This document shows, piece by piece, positions 26,652 through 35,541 of a DNA stretch of 64,000 nucleotides (its first letter is position 1; every line of letters begins with the position of its first letter). The stretch covers positions 93,688-157,687 of the forward strand of contig JAJEBV010000015.1 in NCBI GenBank assembly GCA_022822365.1, given 5' to 3'. Under the pieces are notes generated by a model that searched no databases, was not told the origin of the DNA, and was given only the letters and a program-made list of their open reading frames with translations. A program made the position numbers and the translations under genes. The stretch comes from Thermoanaerobaculia bacterium. Lineage in GTDB: Bacteria > Acidobacteriota > Thermoanaerobaculia > Multivoradales > Multivoraceae.

Positions 26652-28151
26652 TCAGCCGTCGAGACCCGCCACGAGGTCGCGTTCCGATGGGACGCGCCTG
26701 AGTTCGTCGTGCCGGGGCCGGTGGGTCTTCCGGGTCATCAACGACACCGCCACCATCGCGATCAGACTGAACACCGGGGCCAGCAGCGTGTCCAGGCCGC
26801 GCCAGGCGTCCGTGACCGCGAAGTGCAGCGCGAGCCGCGCGGCGCTGCCGGCGAGGACGCCGGCCAGCGCGCCGGTCGTGTTCGCCCTGCGCCAGAACAG
26901 ACCGAGCAGGAGGGGCACGAAGCAGCCCGCGAGGACGATGTCGAAGGCGAGAATGAGCAGGATGCCCGGCTCCGGCCGGACGTAGGCGAAGACGACGGCG
27001 CCGGCCATCGTCGGCAGGGCGATCCAGCGGGAGAAGCGGAGCATCCGCTCGTCGTCCCAGGTCGACCGGCTGTGGCGCTGGACCAGGTTCCGGGTGATCA
27101 CGTTGGCCAGGTCGAGCACGACGCCGCTCGCGGTCGACATGCTGGCGGCGATGATCCCGAGCAGGATGGCGCCGCCGACCAGGAGCGGCAGATCGTTCAG
27201 CGCGAGGTCGATCAGCAGGGAAGAGCCGGCCTCCCTCTCGAAATGGAACGCGGCCAGACCGATCAGGGAAACGGCCAGGCCCACGACCAGCGTGAGCCCG
27301 GCGGCCAGGTAGCAGCCCCGCTTCGCGGAGCGGCCCGAATCGGCCGAGATCATCCGCTGGATGAAGTCGATCGCGACGATGTCGCCAAGCGCCAGCGATC
27401 CGAGGGCGGCCCAGTTGACCAGCGCTCCGTGCTCGCGGGAGAACAGGCCGTTCAGACTCGCGCTCCCCTCGGGCGCCGAGGCAAGCAACGTGCCCCAGCC
27501 GTGCGCTCCGCCAAGCCAGATCACCGCGACGACGATGCTGACAATGAAGATGGAAACCTGGAGCACGCTCGTCGCGATCGTCGCGTACAGGCCGCCCGAA
27601 ACCGCGTAGGCCAGGATGCAGACCGCGATGGCGATCAGCATCGCGAGATACGGCAGGCCGAAGACGACCCGCAGCAAGAGCCCGAGACCCGCGAGGTTTC
27701 CCGCGACCAGCACGACGTTGCTGAGCAGCATCAATGCGGCGGCGAGAGTCTCGGTCGAGACGCTGTAACGGCGCCGGTAGAAGTCGGCCAGGGTCATCAG
27801 CCGCATGCGGTGCAGCGGCTCGGCGAACCAGGTGCCGGCGATCACCAGGCAGAGGGCCAGGCCGATCGGGATGACCGCACCGGCCCAGAAGCCGTTCGAG
27901 TGGACCAGCGACGCATTGCCCACCGAGCCGTTCGCGTCGAACGCCTGCGCGCAGAGCGTGATGCCGACGACGCCGACCGGCATCGCGTTGCCGGCGACGT
28001 AGTAGTTCGTCGCGCGGCCGCGGATCTTCGCGTAGGTGCGGACGCCAACGACCAGGGTGGCGGCGATGAAGAGGAGAACGGCGATGCCGATCGCTGACAC
28101 GAAGGGCAGTGTAGTGCTCGGGGCGGTCACGGGCTCGCCGCTACGCCGCAT
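26652..28151 (-). CDS. Sodium:solute symporter family transporter
   Basis: A 499-residue protein with about 13 hydrophobic helices and SSS-family hallmarks: AKIRGRATNYYVAGNAMP near the N terminus, LMTLADFYRRRYS and AYAVSGGLYATIATSVLQ. LGIIAASMSTASGVVLDLANVITRN follows. It would use a sodium gradient to import an organic solute (for example a carboxylate or amino acid); the substrate is not readable. The start is unclear: ATG 28151 lies inside repeat copy B, while GTG 28130 lies just outside it. Neither has a good ribosome site. Convergent with the cyclodeaminase-family gene. Confidence 0.88.
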   Translation of the reverse strand: MRRSGEPVTAPSTTLPFVSAIGIAVLLFIAATLVVGVRTYAKIRGRATNYYVAGNAMPVGVVGITLCAQAFDANGSVGNASLVHSNGFWAGAVIPIGLALCLVIAGTWFAEPLHRMRLMTLADFYRRRYSVSTETLAAALMLLSNVVLVAGNLAGLGLLLRVVFGLPYLAMLIAIAVCILAYAVSGGLYATIATSVLQVSIFIVSIVVAVIWLGGAHGWGTLLASAPEGSASLNGLFSREHGALVNWAALGSLALGDIVAIDFIQRMISADSGRSAKRGCYLAAGLTLVVGLAVSLIGLAAFHFEREAGSSLLIDLALNDLPLLVGGAILLGIIAASMSTASGVVLDLANVITRNLVQRHSRSTWDDERMLRFSRWIALPTMAGAVVFAYVRPEPGILLILAFDIVLAGCFVPLLLGLFWRRANTTGALAGVLAGSAARLALHFAVTDAWRGLDTLLAPVFSLIAMVAVSLMTRKTHRPRHDELRRVPSERDLVAGLDG

Positions 28152-28183
28152 CGCGCAGATGCCGGCCAGAGGGCCGGCGCACC
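28131..28183 (-). repeat. Two-hairpin dispersed repeat, copy B (partly degenerate)
   Basis: Minus-strand orientation. GGTGCG and hairpin 1 are present with a CTCT loop (CCGGCC-CTCT-GGCCGG). The second stem has drifted to GCGGC-GTA-GCGGC and no longer pairs, followed by GAGCCC. The symporter's possible ATG 28151 lies within the unit, and the frame through it reads CAGPLAGI, the same frame as the translated copies F-H. It also abuts the M28 peptidase promoter on the plus strand. Confidence 0.8.
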
Positions 28184-28210
28184 GACACGGCGGGCGAGCG
28201 CGGCTATAGT
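28182..28210 (+). promoter_or_regulatory. Candidate promoter of the M28 peptidase gene
   Basis: CCGACA (28182-28187, 4 of 6) and TATAGT (28205-28210, 5 of 6) are separated by 17 bp. Transcription would begin about 28217, almost at the GTG start codon at 28219, which would make the mRNA leaderless or nearly so. The -35 touches the edge of repeat copy B. Confidence 0.45.
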
Positions 28211-28218
28211 GCCGGGAG

Positions 28219-29829
28219 GTGATTCCAAACGGCGCCAACCGAATGCCGGCGCTGGTCGCGGTCGCGGCGGCGCTCGCGGCGTGCGGGGTCCCGGCCGGCG
28301 AAGAGGGCGCCGGAGGGCCGACCGGTTCGACGGAGCCCGTCGACCTCGATGTCGTCGCCGAGCTCCGGGACGAGGGCTTCAACCGCTCCCGGGTCATGGA
28401 GTTCTCTCACGTCCTGACGGACCTCTACGGCCCCCGGTACGCGAACTCGCCTTCCTACGACGGCGCCGCCTCGTGGGCGCGCGACACGTTCGAGGAGTTC
28501 GGCCTCGAGGCGACGCTCGAGCCCTGGGGCGAGTTCGGCTACGCCTGGGAGAACCGCCACACGTCGGTTCACATCACGGCGCCGCAGTACCAGCCGGTCA
28601 TCGCCTACGCGCAGCCGGGCACCCGGAGCACCGACGGCAGCGTCGCCGGACCCGTGACCGCGGTCGACCTCAGCGGTGTCGAGACGCGTGACGACCTGGA
28701 AGCCCTGCAGGCACGGCTCGGGACATCGATCCTCCTCGTCTCGCCCGAGCGGGAGCTGGTTCCCAACTTCTCGCCGCAGGCGGTCCGGCTCTCGGACGAG
28801 GAGCTCAGCGGCATGGCCCGCCTCGAGATCGACCCGGCCAACAACCCGACCCGGTCCCCGGAGGACGAGGCCGAACCCGAGCTGACGCGCCACGACATCG
28901 AGACGTTCCTTGAACAGCACGGCGTCGACGTCCTGGTCGAGATCGGTTCCACCAATGTCGGTCCGATGGACAAGGGGATCGTCCACGTCTCCGGCGACGG
29001 TCCGCTGCCGCTCGACGAACCGGTCCCCATGCCTCGCGTCGTCATCGCCGCGGAGCACTACAACCGGATGATGCGGCTGCTGGCCGCCGGAACGCCGGTC
29101 GAGATGGAGATCGAAGTCCGCAACGTCCTCAGCGACGACGATCCACTCGACCACAACGTGATCGCCGATCTGCCCGGCGGCGACCTCGCGCACGAGGTCG
29201 TCATGATCGGCGGCCACCTGGACGCGGAGCCGGCCGGCACCGGCGCCACGGACAACGCGGCCGGCAGCGCGATCGTGATGGAAGCGATGCGGCTGCTGCG
29301 GGCGGCCGGCCTCGAACCGCGCCGCACGATCCGGGCCGCTCTCTGGGGCGCCGAGGAGAGCGGCCTGCTCGGCTCCCGAAGCTACGTCCGCGAGCACTTC
29401 GGCGACCCGGCGTCACCGGAGAAGCCGGCCGCCCACGCGAACCTGTCCGTCTACTTCAACGTCGACTGGTACGGCCGCTTCCGCGGCATGTACCTGCAGG
29501 GCAACGACGCGTCCCGGCCGATCTTCGAAGCCTGGATGGAACCGTTCCACGACGTGGGGATGTCCTGGATCGTGCCCGGCAACACCTGCTGCACCGATCA
29601 CATGGCCTTTCTCGAAGCCGGCCTGCAGGGCTACCAGTTCATCCAGGACGACCTCGAGTTCTTCAACGCGACGTTCCACACGAACATGGACGTCTACGAC
29701 CGCCTGATCGCCGACGACCTCAGGCAGGCCTCCGTGATCCTGGCCAGCTTCGCCTACCATGCCGCGATGAGGGACGAACTCTTCCCGCGCACCGACGGCC
29801 TCGCCAACGGGCGGCGCTGGCACAAGTAG
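28219..29829 (+). CDS. M28-family zinc peptidase lipoprotein
   Basis: A 536-residue exported protein with signal MPALVAVAAALAAC-GV (lipobox). A PA-like insert lies around residues 135-310. The catalytic domain has GGHLDAEPAGTGATDNAAGS (His and Asp ligands) and WGAEESGLLGS (Glu-Glu). YFNVDWYG and the final His in FHTNMD complete it. M28 enzymes are aminopeptidases or carboxypeptidases acting here in the periplasm or at the surface. GTG 28219 is used because the promoter predicts a leaderless message and it supplies an Arg in the n-region. ATG 28243 is the alternative. Followed 30 nt later by an aldo/keto reductase gene. Confidence 0.88.
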   Translation: MIPNGANRMPALVAVAAALAACGVPAGEEGAGGPTGSTEPVDLDVVAELRDEGFNRSRVMEFSHVLTDLYGPRYANSPSYDGAASWARDTFEEFGLEATLEPWGEFGYAWENRHTSVHITAPQYQPVIAYAQPGTRSTDGSVAGPVTAVDLSGVETRDDLEALQARLGTSILLVSPERELVPNFSPQAVRLSDEELSGMARLEIDPANNPTRSPEDEAEPELTRHDIETFLEQHGVDVLVEIGSTNVGPMDKGIVHVSGDGPLPLDEPVPMPRVVIAAEHYNRMMRLLAAGTPVEMEIEVRNVLSDDDPLDHNVIADLPGGDLAHEVVMIGGHLDAEPAGTGATDNAAGSAIVMEAMRLLRAAGLEPRRTIRAALWGAEESGLLGSRSYVREHFGDPASPEKPAAHANLSVYFNVDWYGRFRGMYLQGNDASRPIFEAWMEPFHDVGMSWIVPGNTCCTDHMAFLEAGLQGYQFIQDDLEFFNATFHTNMDVYDRLIADDLRQASVILASFAYHAAMRDELFPRTDGLANGRRWHK

Positions 29830-29859
29830 CCGCGGAATCGACGGGAGGCAGGACCGCTC

Positions 29860-30915
29860 ATGGAGTACCGCGTACTGGGACGGACCGGGGTCAAGGTCGC
29901 GCCCCTCTGCTTCGGCAGCGACAACTTCGCCGATCCAACGCCGGAACCGGAATGCGTGCGCATGCTGGAGACGGCGATGGACGCCGGGATCAACCTGATC
30001 GACACCGGCGAGGTCTACGCCGAGGGCGAGGGCGAGCGAGTCATCGGCCGGGCGCTCAAGGCGAACGGCCGCCGCCACGAACTGCTGATCGCGACCAAGG
30101 TCGACCACGGCCGCAGGGTCGTAGGCCAGAGCGTCGTGGACTACACCGGCAGCATCGGCCCCAACGAGTACGGCCACTCGCGGATCAACCTGATCCGCGC
30201 CTGCGAGGGCTCGCTCCGAAGGCTGCAGACCGACTACATCGACCTCTACCAACTGCATCGGCCCTCGCCCGAGATGCCGTTCGACGAGACCCTGAGGGCG
30301 CTGGACGATCTCGTCCGCGCCGGCAAGATCCGCTACATCGGCTGCTCGACTCACCCGGCCTGGATGGTCGCCGAGGCCGTGATGACGAGCGAGCTGAAGG
30401 GCTACGCCCGCTTCGCCAGCGAGCAGCCGCCCTACAACCTCCTGGACCGCCGGATCGAGAACGAACTGATCCCGATGTGCGAGCGCCTCGGCCTCGGCAT
30501 CATCACCTGGGCGCCGATGGCGATGGGCGTGCTGGCTGGCCGCTATCTCAGCGACTCCGACTATCCCGAGGGCTCCCGCGCCGCGCTGCGCGGCGGCTTC
30601 TACGCCGACCGCGTCACCCGAGCCGGCATCGCGGTCGGCCGGGAGTTCGCGGCGCTCGCGGCCGACTCCGGCCTCACTCCGGCCCAGTTCGCGATCCTCT
30701 GGTCCAAGGATCAACCGGGGATCACCGCGCCGCTGATCGGCCCGCGGACTCTGAAGCACCTCGAAGACCTGCTGCCGGTGCTCGAGATGAGCCTGACGGA
30801 CGAGCAGCGGGCCGCCTGCGACGCGCTGGTGCCGCCCGGCAGCGTCGTCGCCGACTTCCACAACACGGCGGGCTGGATGAAGATGAAGGTCATGCCGCCA
30901 GCGGCCGGGGACTAG
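29860..30915 (+). CDS. Aldo/keto reductase (first of two paralogues)
   Basis: A 351-residue NADPH-dependent TIM-barrel oxidoreductase without signal peptide. The tetrad is visible as Asp and Tyr in [12 protein letters not shown], Lys in LIATKVDHG and His in [19 protein letters not shown] and [19 protein letters not shown] are family features. It shares a distinctive C-terminal segment ([20 protein letters not shown]) with the gene at 52620. Substrate unknown. It is 3 nt from the proline-racemase-family gene, so it is probably part of the same catabolic operon. Confidence 0.9.
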   Translation: MEYRVLGRTGVKVAPLCFGSDNFADPTPEPECVRMLETAMDAGINLIDTGEVYAEGEGERVIGRALKANGRRHELLIATKVDHGRRVVGQSVVDYTGSIGPNEYGHSRINLIRACEGSLRRLQTDYIDLYQLHRPSPEMPFDETLRALDDLVRAGKIRYIGCSTHPAWMVAEAVMTSELKGYARFASEQPPYNLLDRRIENELIPMCERLGLGIITWAPMAMGVLAGRYLSDSDYPEGSRAALRGGFYADRVTRAGIAVGREFAALAADSGLTPAQFAILWSKDQPGITAPLIGPRTLKHLEDLLPVLEMSLTDEQRAACDALVPPGSVVADFHNTAGWMKMKVMPPAAGD

Positions 30916-30917
30916 CA

Positions 30918-31988
30918 GTGCACGTCTCCAACGTAATCCACGCCGTCGACACCCACGTCTGCGGCGAACCCGGCCGGGTGATCGTCGGCGGCGTTCTCGA
31001 CGTCCCCGGCGCCACGATGTTCGAGAAGATGCGCTACCTCGAAACGGAGGCGGACGAGCTGCGCCTGCGCATGCTGCGCGAACCGCGCGGCTATCCCGCC
31101 GCGAACTGCAACCTGATCCTGCCTGCCACTCACCCCGACGCGGTCGCCGGCTACGTGATCATGGAGCAGGTCGAGTACCCCGGCATGTCAGGCACGAACA
31201 CGATCGCCGTCGTCACCGTGCTGATCGAGACCGGGATGGTGCCGCACACGGAGCCGGTCACGGAGCTGACTCTGGAGTCCCCCGCCGGCCTGATCCGGGT
31301 GCGCGCCGACGTCGAGCGCGGGAAGGTGAAGCGGGTCGAGTTCGAGAACGTGCCCGCCTTCGCCGTCCACCTCGACGCGGTGCTCGACGTGCCCGAACTC
31401 GGCAACGTGACCGTCGACATCGCCTACGGCGGCATGTTCTACGTGATCGCCGACGCCGACCAGGTCGGCCTCACCCTGGCGCCGGAAGAGGCCGCCGAGG
31501 CGACCCGGGTCGGCGAGATGATCAAGGCGGCCTGCCAGGAGCAGCTTCCGCCGCCGGTGCATCCGCTCAATCCGGAGATCCGCGGCGTGACGATCGGCCA
31601 GCTCTCGGCGCCGCCGCTCGTGCCCGGCTCGCACCGGCGGAACACGGTGATCGTCTCGACCGGCAAGCTCGACTGGGACAAACCGCTGACCTGGACCGGC
31701 GCTCTCGACCGCTCCCCCTGCGGCACGGGCACCTGCGCCAAGATGGCAGCGATGTGGGCGAAGGGCGAACTACCGCTCGGCCAGGACTTCGTCCACGAGG
31801 GCGTCCTCGGAACGACCTTCACGGGCCGCATGGTGCGCGAGACGAAGGTCGGCGACGTCGATGCCGCGGTACCGGCGCTGGCAGGCACGGCATGGATTAC
31901 CGGCTTCGCCCAGTACGTCGTCGACCCGGAGGACCCCTTCCCCAACGGGTTCACCGTCGGCGACATCTGGGGCGGCCAGGAGGAGTGA
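30918..31988 (+). CDS. Proline racemase-family enzyme, Ser/Cys type (hydroxyproline dehydratase or epimerase)
   Basis: A 356-residue cytoplasmic enzyme of the proline racemase superfamily (N-terminal DTHVCGEPGRVIVGG). In proline racemase and 4-hydroxyproline epimerase two cysteines act as acid/base. Here the first is Ser91 in GMSGTNTI, and the neighbouring His of the usual CGH is Thr93. The second is kept as Cys268 in RSPCGTGT. Loss of the first Cys is known in trans-3-hydroxy-L-proline dehydratases and in some epimerases, so the reaction is either dehydration of trans-3-hydroxyproline or epimerisation of 4-hydroxyproline. A TRAP transporter and a DapA-family lyase follow. GTG 30918 is 3 nt after the preceding stop. 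Confidence 0.87.
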   Translation: MHVSNVIHAVDTHVCGEPGRVIVGGVLDVPGATMFEKMRYLETEADELRLRMLREPRGYPAANCNLILPATHPDAVAGYVIMEQVEYPGMSGTNTIAVVTVLIETGMVPHTEPVTELTLESPAGLIRVRADVERGKVKRVEFENVPAFAVHLDAVLDVPELGNVTVDIAYGGMFYVIADADQVGLTLAPEEAAEATRVGEMIKAACQEQLPPPVHPLNPEIRGVTIGQLSAPPLVPGSHRRNTVIVSTGKLDWDKPLTWTGALDRSPCGTGTCAKMAAMWAKGELPLGQDFVHEGVLGTTFTGRMVRETKVGDVDAAVPALAGTAWITGFAQYVVDPEDPFPNGFTVGDIWGGQEE

Positions 31989-31992
31989 GCCG

Positions 31993-32742
31993 ATGAGTGA
32001 AGACAGAGTGATGGTGGTCACGGGTGCGTCGAGCGGCCTGGGCGCCGAGGTCTCGGAGCACTTCGCGCTGAAGGGCTACCGGGTGGTGATGAGCTACCTG
32101 ATCGAGCCCGAAGCGCAGGCGACCTACGACCGCATCGCGGCCAGCGTCGGCAGCACCGAGCGGCTGATGAAGTTCCAGGCCGACGTCGCGAACCGCGAAC
32201 AGGTGCGCGCCATGTTCGACGCCGTGATCGAGCGCTTCGGCCAGGTTGACGTCCTGATCAACTTCGCCGGCATCAACCGCGACGCGCCCTTCACGGAGTT
32301 GACGGACGACATGTGGGACTCGGTCGTTGCCGCCCATCTCCGCGGCCACTTCGTCTGCGGCCAGGAGTTCGTCTTCCACAACGCCGACCGCCCGGGCGTG
32401 ATCATCAACCTGGGCGCCGCCTGCGGCCAGATCGGGCGCAAGAACGGAGCGAACTTCTGCAGCGCGAAGGGCGGCGTCATCGCGCTGACCAAGTGCATGG
32501 CGCAGGAACTGGCGCCCCGGATCCGCGTCAACTGCCTGGTGCCGGGATCGGTCCGGACGCGCGAGGTCATCGATCGTTACGACCTCGAAACGGAGGACGG
32601 TCTGGCCAAAGAACTCGCCACCCTGCCGATGGGGCGGCTGGGCGAGTTCGAGGACATCACCCGGATGGTCGACTGCATGATCGGTTCCGAGTTCACGACC
32701 GGCGCCACCTTCTACGCCAACGGCGGCCAGTACATGCATTGA
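31993..32742 (+). CDS. SDR-family protein lacking the usual catalytic residues
   Basis: A 249-residue classical short-chain dehydrogenase fold: cofactor motif VVTGASSGLGAEV at 8-20, DVLINFAG in place of NNAG, and the PGSVRTREV region. Alignment by eye to FabG-type enzymes puts His115 at the catalytic Asn position, Ala142 at Ser and Phe155 at Tyr; only Lys159 remains (NFCSAKGG). So it binds dinucleotide plausibly but may have lost ordinary dehydrogenase chemistry. ATG 31993 follows AGGAGG located at the end of the preceding gene. It lies between the racemase-family gene and dctQ in one operon. Confidence 0.88.
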   Translation: MSEDRVMVVTGASSGLGAEVSEHFALKGYRVVMSYLIEPEAQATYDRIAASVGSTERLMKFQADVANREQVRAMFDAVIERFGQVDVLINFAGINRDAPFTELTDDMWDSVVAAHLRGHFVCGQEFVFHNADRPGVIINLGAACGQIGRKNGANFCSAKGGVIALTKCMAQELAPRIRVNCLVPGSVRTREVIDRYDLETEDGLAKELATLPMGRLGEFEDITRMVDCMIGSEFTTGATFYANGGQYMH

Positions 32743-32756
32743 AGCGCCTCGGCGCC

Positions 32757-33221
32757 ATGTTCCGGGCATTGGTTCGCCACCCGCTCGAGGTGGCGGTCTG
32801 CACGATCCTGGTCGCGCTGGTCGCGGTGACGTTCTCCCAGGTCGTCTTCCGGTACGTCCTGCAGGCGTCGCTCTCCTGGTCGGAGGAGCTTGCCCGCTTC
32901 CTCCTGATGTGGCTCGCCGCCCTCTCGACCGCCTACGCGATGAAGACGGGCGCCCACTTCGCGCTTCACTTCGTCGTCGACCGCACGCCGCCGGCCATGC
33001 GGCGCCTCATCGGTTCGGCGGTCGCGCTTGCCGCATCCGCGTTCCTGGCCGTCTTCGCCTACCAGTCGCTCCGTTTCGCGATCGAGGTTCACGACATGGA
33101 GGCGCCCGCCACACGGATGTCGATGGCGATTCCCTACTCGTCGGCCTTCGTCGGCAGCACCCTGACCCTCTACTACGTGCTCGTGAACTGGCGCCGGGAA
33201 CTCCGCGGGCAGGAGGAGTAG
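32757..33221 (+). CDS. TRAP transporter small permease, DctQ type
   Basis: A 154-residue membrane protein with four helices and the DctQ signature (SWSEELARFLLMWLAALSTAYAMKTGAHFAL). It forms the membrane complex with DctM in the TRAP system driven by the sodium or proton gradient. The start is uncertain: ATG 32757 is used. A TTG at 32739 overlapping the SDR stop is in frame and would add 6 residues. It is 9 nt before dctM. Confidence 0.9.
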   Translation: MFRALVRHPLEVAVCTILVALVAVTFSQVVFRYVLQASLSWSEELARFLLMWLAALSTAYAMKTGAHFALHFVVDRTPPAMRRLIGSAVALAASAFLAVFAYQSLRFAIEVHDMEAPATRMSMAIPYSSAFVGSTLTLYYVLVNWRRELRGQEE

Positions 33222-33230
33222 GGCCAGGCG

Positions 33231-34511
33231 ATGGGCATCCTGGTCATCCTGACCCTGGTGGCGGCGCTGCTGCTCGGCGTGCCGGTGGCCATCGCGCTCG
33301 CCCTCGCGGCCATGGTGGGCCTGCTCTACAGCTCGCCCGAGTTCCTGATCGTCATGCCGCAGAAGTTCCTGGCCGGCCTGGATTCCTTTCCGCTCCTGGC
33401 GGTGCCCCTGTTCGTGCTCGCCGGAGCGCTCATCTCGCACGGCGGCATGGCGCGCCGGATCGTCGACCTGGCGATGCAGTTCGTCGGCCGCCTGCCGGGA
33501 GGCCTCGGCCTGGTCGTCATCCTGTCGACGATGCTGTTCTCCGGCATCTCCGGCTCGCCAAGCGCGAACACCGCCGCCATCGGCTCCGTCGCCCTGCCGG
33601 CGATGCGCCAGCGGCAGTATCCGGCGCCCTTCGCGACCGCCGTCTTCGCTTCGGCCGGCGGCGTCTCGACCCTCGTGCCGCCCGCGATCGACCTGATCAT
33701 CATCGGCGTGGTTTCCGGAATGTCGATCGGCGCCCTGTTCGCGGCCGGCATCACGCCGGCGATCGTGCTGGGCCTCGCCCTGATGGGGATGACCTACATC
33801 CGCGCCCTCGACCTGAACCTGCCGCTCGAGGCCAAGGCTTCCTGGCCGCAGAGGCTCCGCGTGATCCGCGACGGCATCCTGCCTCTGTTCATGATCGTCA
33901 TCATCCTCGGCGGCATCTACGGCGGTGTCTTCACGCCCACCGAAGCCTCCGCGGTCGCCGTGGTCTACGGCGCGCTGGTGTCCTTCTTCGTCTACCGCGA
34001 ACTGAAGCTCGAGGACATCCCGAAGGTCCTGCTGCAGACGGCCTCGCTTTCCGGCGTCGTCCTGTTCGTGCTGGGGACGGCGTCCATGTTCTCCTTCGTC
34101 CTCACCTTCGAGCGGCTGCCGCACCTGCTGGCGGAAGGCATCTCGACCCACGCCCCGAACTGGATCGTCTTCATCCTCTTCGTCCATCTGATCTTCCTCT
34201 TCCTGGGCATGGTGATGGACGCCCTGCCGCCGATCATCATCCTGATGCCCATCCTCCTGCCGGCGGCGCTCGCACTCGGCATGGACCCGCTCCATTTCGG
34301 CATCCTGGTCGCGGCCAACGTCGGCATCGGCATGATCTCGCCGCCGGTGGGCATCTGCCTCTACGTCGCCTGCGGCATCTCGAAGACGCCGATCGAGAAG
34401 GTGACACCCAAGCTGTTGCCCTTCCTCGCGCTGCTGCTCATCATGCTGCTCGTGATCACCTTCGTGCCCGGAGTCACCCTGTGGCTGCCGGAGGCCCTCG
34501 GCTATGAGTAG
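33231..34511 (+). CDS. TRAP transporter large permease, DctM type
   Basis: A 426-residue protein with 12 or so helices. Family features are LDSFPLLAVPLFVLAGALI, ILSTMLFSGISGSPSANTAAIG and GVFTPTEASAVAVVYG. FLGMVMDALPPIIILMPILLP and GMISPPVGICLYVACGI follow. It carries out sodium-coupled import of a carboxylate-type substrate handed over by the binding protein. Its end overlaps the dctP start by 8 nt. Confidence 0.95.
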   Translation: MGILVILTLVAALLLGVPVAIALALAAMVGLLYSSPEFLIVMPQKFLAGLDSFPLLAVPLFVLAGALISHGGMARRIVDLAMQFVGRLPGGLGLVVILSTMLFSGISGSPSANTAAIGSVALPAMRQRQYPAPFATAVFASAGGVSTLVPPAIDLIIIGVVSGMSIGALFAAGITPAIVLGLALMGMTYIRALDLNLPLEAKASWPQRLRVIRDGILPLFMIVIILGGIYGGVFTPTEASAVAVVYGALVSFFVYRELKLEDIPKVLLQTASLSGVVLFVLGTASMFSFVLTFERLPHLLAEGISTHAPNWIVFILFVHLIFLFLGMVMDALPPIIILMPILLPAALALGMDPLHFGILVAANVGIGMISPPVGICLYVACGISKTPIEKVTPKLLPFLALLLIMLLVITFVPGVTLWLPEALGYE

Positions 34512-35496
34512 CTGGGTGCGCCAGCGCCCAGCGCTCTTCGCGCTCGGCGTACTCGCCCTCCTCGCCGGCTGCCGCGGCAGCGACGGCGTCACCGTGCTCA
34601 AGGTCGCCCACAACGGGCCGGCCGGGCACCCGTTCCAGGCCGGCTTCGAGGAGTTCAGCCGCGTCCTCGAGGAACGGTCCGACGGCGCCGTGACGGTACA
34701 GATCTTCGAGAACGAGCAACTGGGCACCGAGGAGGAGGCGACCCTGATGGTCAAGCTGGGGGCGCTGGCGGCTTCCGCTGCGAGCGCCGGTGGCGGCATC
34801 GCGGCCTTCGTCCCCGAGGCCGAGATCTTCAACTTCCCCTTCATCTTCAGAGACCTCGACCACTTCTACCGGGTGGTCGACGGACCGATCGGCGAGCGCG
34901 TCGCCGCCCGCATCGAGGAGGAACTCGACGTCCTCGTGCTGGGCTACTGGTTCGCCGGCCGGCGCAACGCCTGGAACGCGGAACGGCCGATCGTCGTCCC
35001 CGACGACTTCGAGGGTCTCAAGATCCGCGTCATCCCGACCCCGATCCTGATCGACACCTTCAACGCCCTCGGCGCGCAAGCGACGCCGATGTCGTTCGGC
35101 GAGCTCTACTCGGCGCTGGAACAGGGCGTCGTCGACGGCGCCGAGACGGACCACGTCGATCTCTACGGGGAGCGTTTCTACGAGGTCACGAAGTACGTGT
35201 CCTACACGCGGCACCTCTACCTCGCCGTGGCGCTGATCTTCAGCCGGAAGCTCTACGACGAGCTGCCGCCGGAGGTCCAGGCAGCGGTGCTCGACGCCGG
35301 CAGGGCGTCGGTCCGGGTCGAACGGGAGGCGATGGCGTCGATGACCGCTGACGCCCTGGCCGAACTGGAGAAGCTGGGGATCCAGTTCAACGAGATCGAC
35401 CGCCCGCTGTTCGAGGACAAGGTGCGGCAGGTCTACCTCGACAACGCCGCAAGAGTCGGCGGGATGGCGACGATCGAGGAGGTCGCCCGGCAGTAG
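34504..35496 (+). CDS. TRAP transporter substrate-binding lipoprotein, DctP type
   Basis: A 330-residue exported protein with signal ending ALLAGC (lipobox Cys about residue 22), so it is probably lipid-anchored rather than free. DctP hallmarks are VLKVAHNGPAGHPFQAGFEEF, VQIFENEQLGTEEE and the conserved Arg in FEGLKIRVIPTPI, which binds the ligand carboxylate. ATPMSFGELYSALEQGVVDGAE follows. Ligand likely an amino or hydroxy acid, from its operon. Overlaps dctM by 8 nt; 45 nt before the DapA-family gene. Confidence 0.93.
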   Translation: MSSWVRQRPALFALGVLALLAGCRGSDGVTVLKVAHNGPAGHPFQAGFEEFSRVLEERSDGAVTVQIFENEQLGTEEEATLMVKLGALAASAASAGGGIAAFVPEAEIFNFPFIFRDLDHFYRVVDGPIGERVAARIEEELDVLVLGYWFAGRRNAWNAERPIVVPDDFEGLKIRVIPTPILIDTFNALGAQATPMSFGELYSALEQGVVDGAETDHVDLYGERFYEVTKYVSYTRHLYLAVALIFSRKLYDELPPEVQAAVLDAGRASVRVEREAMASMTADALAELEKLGIQFNEIDRPLFEDKVRQVYLDNAARVGGMATIEEVARQ

Positions 35497-35541
35497 AGAC
35501 ACTGAAGAACGGACTCACGGAGTCAGAACAGGAGCAGCACA

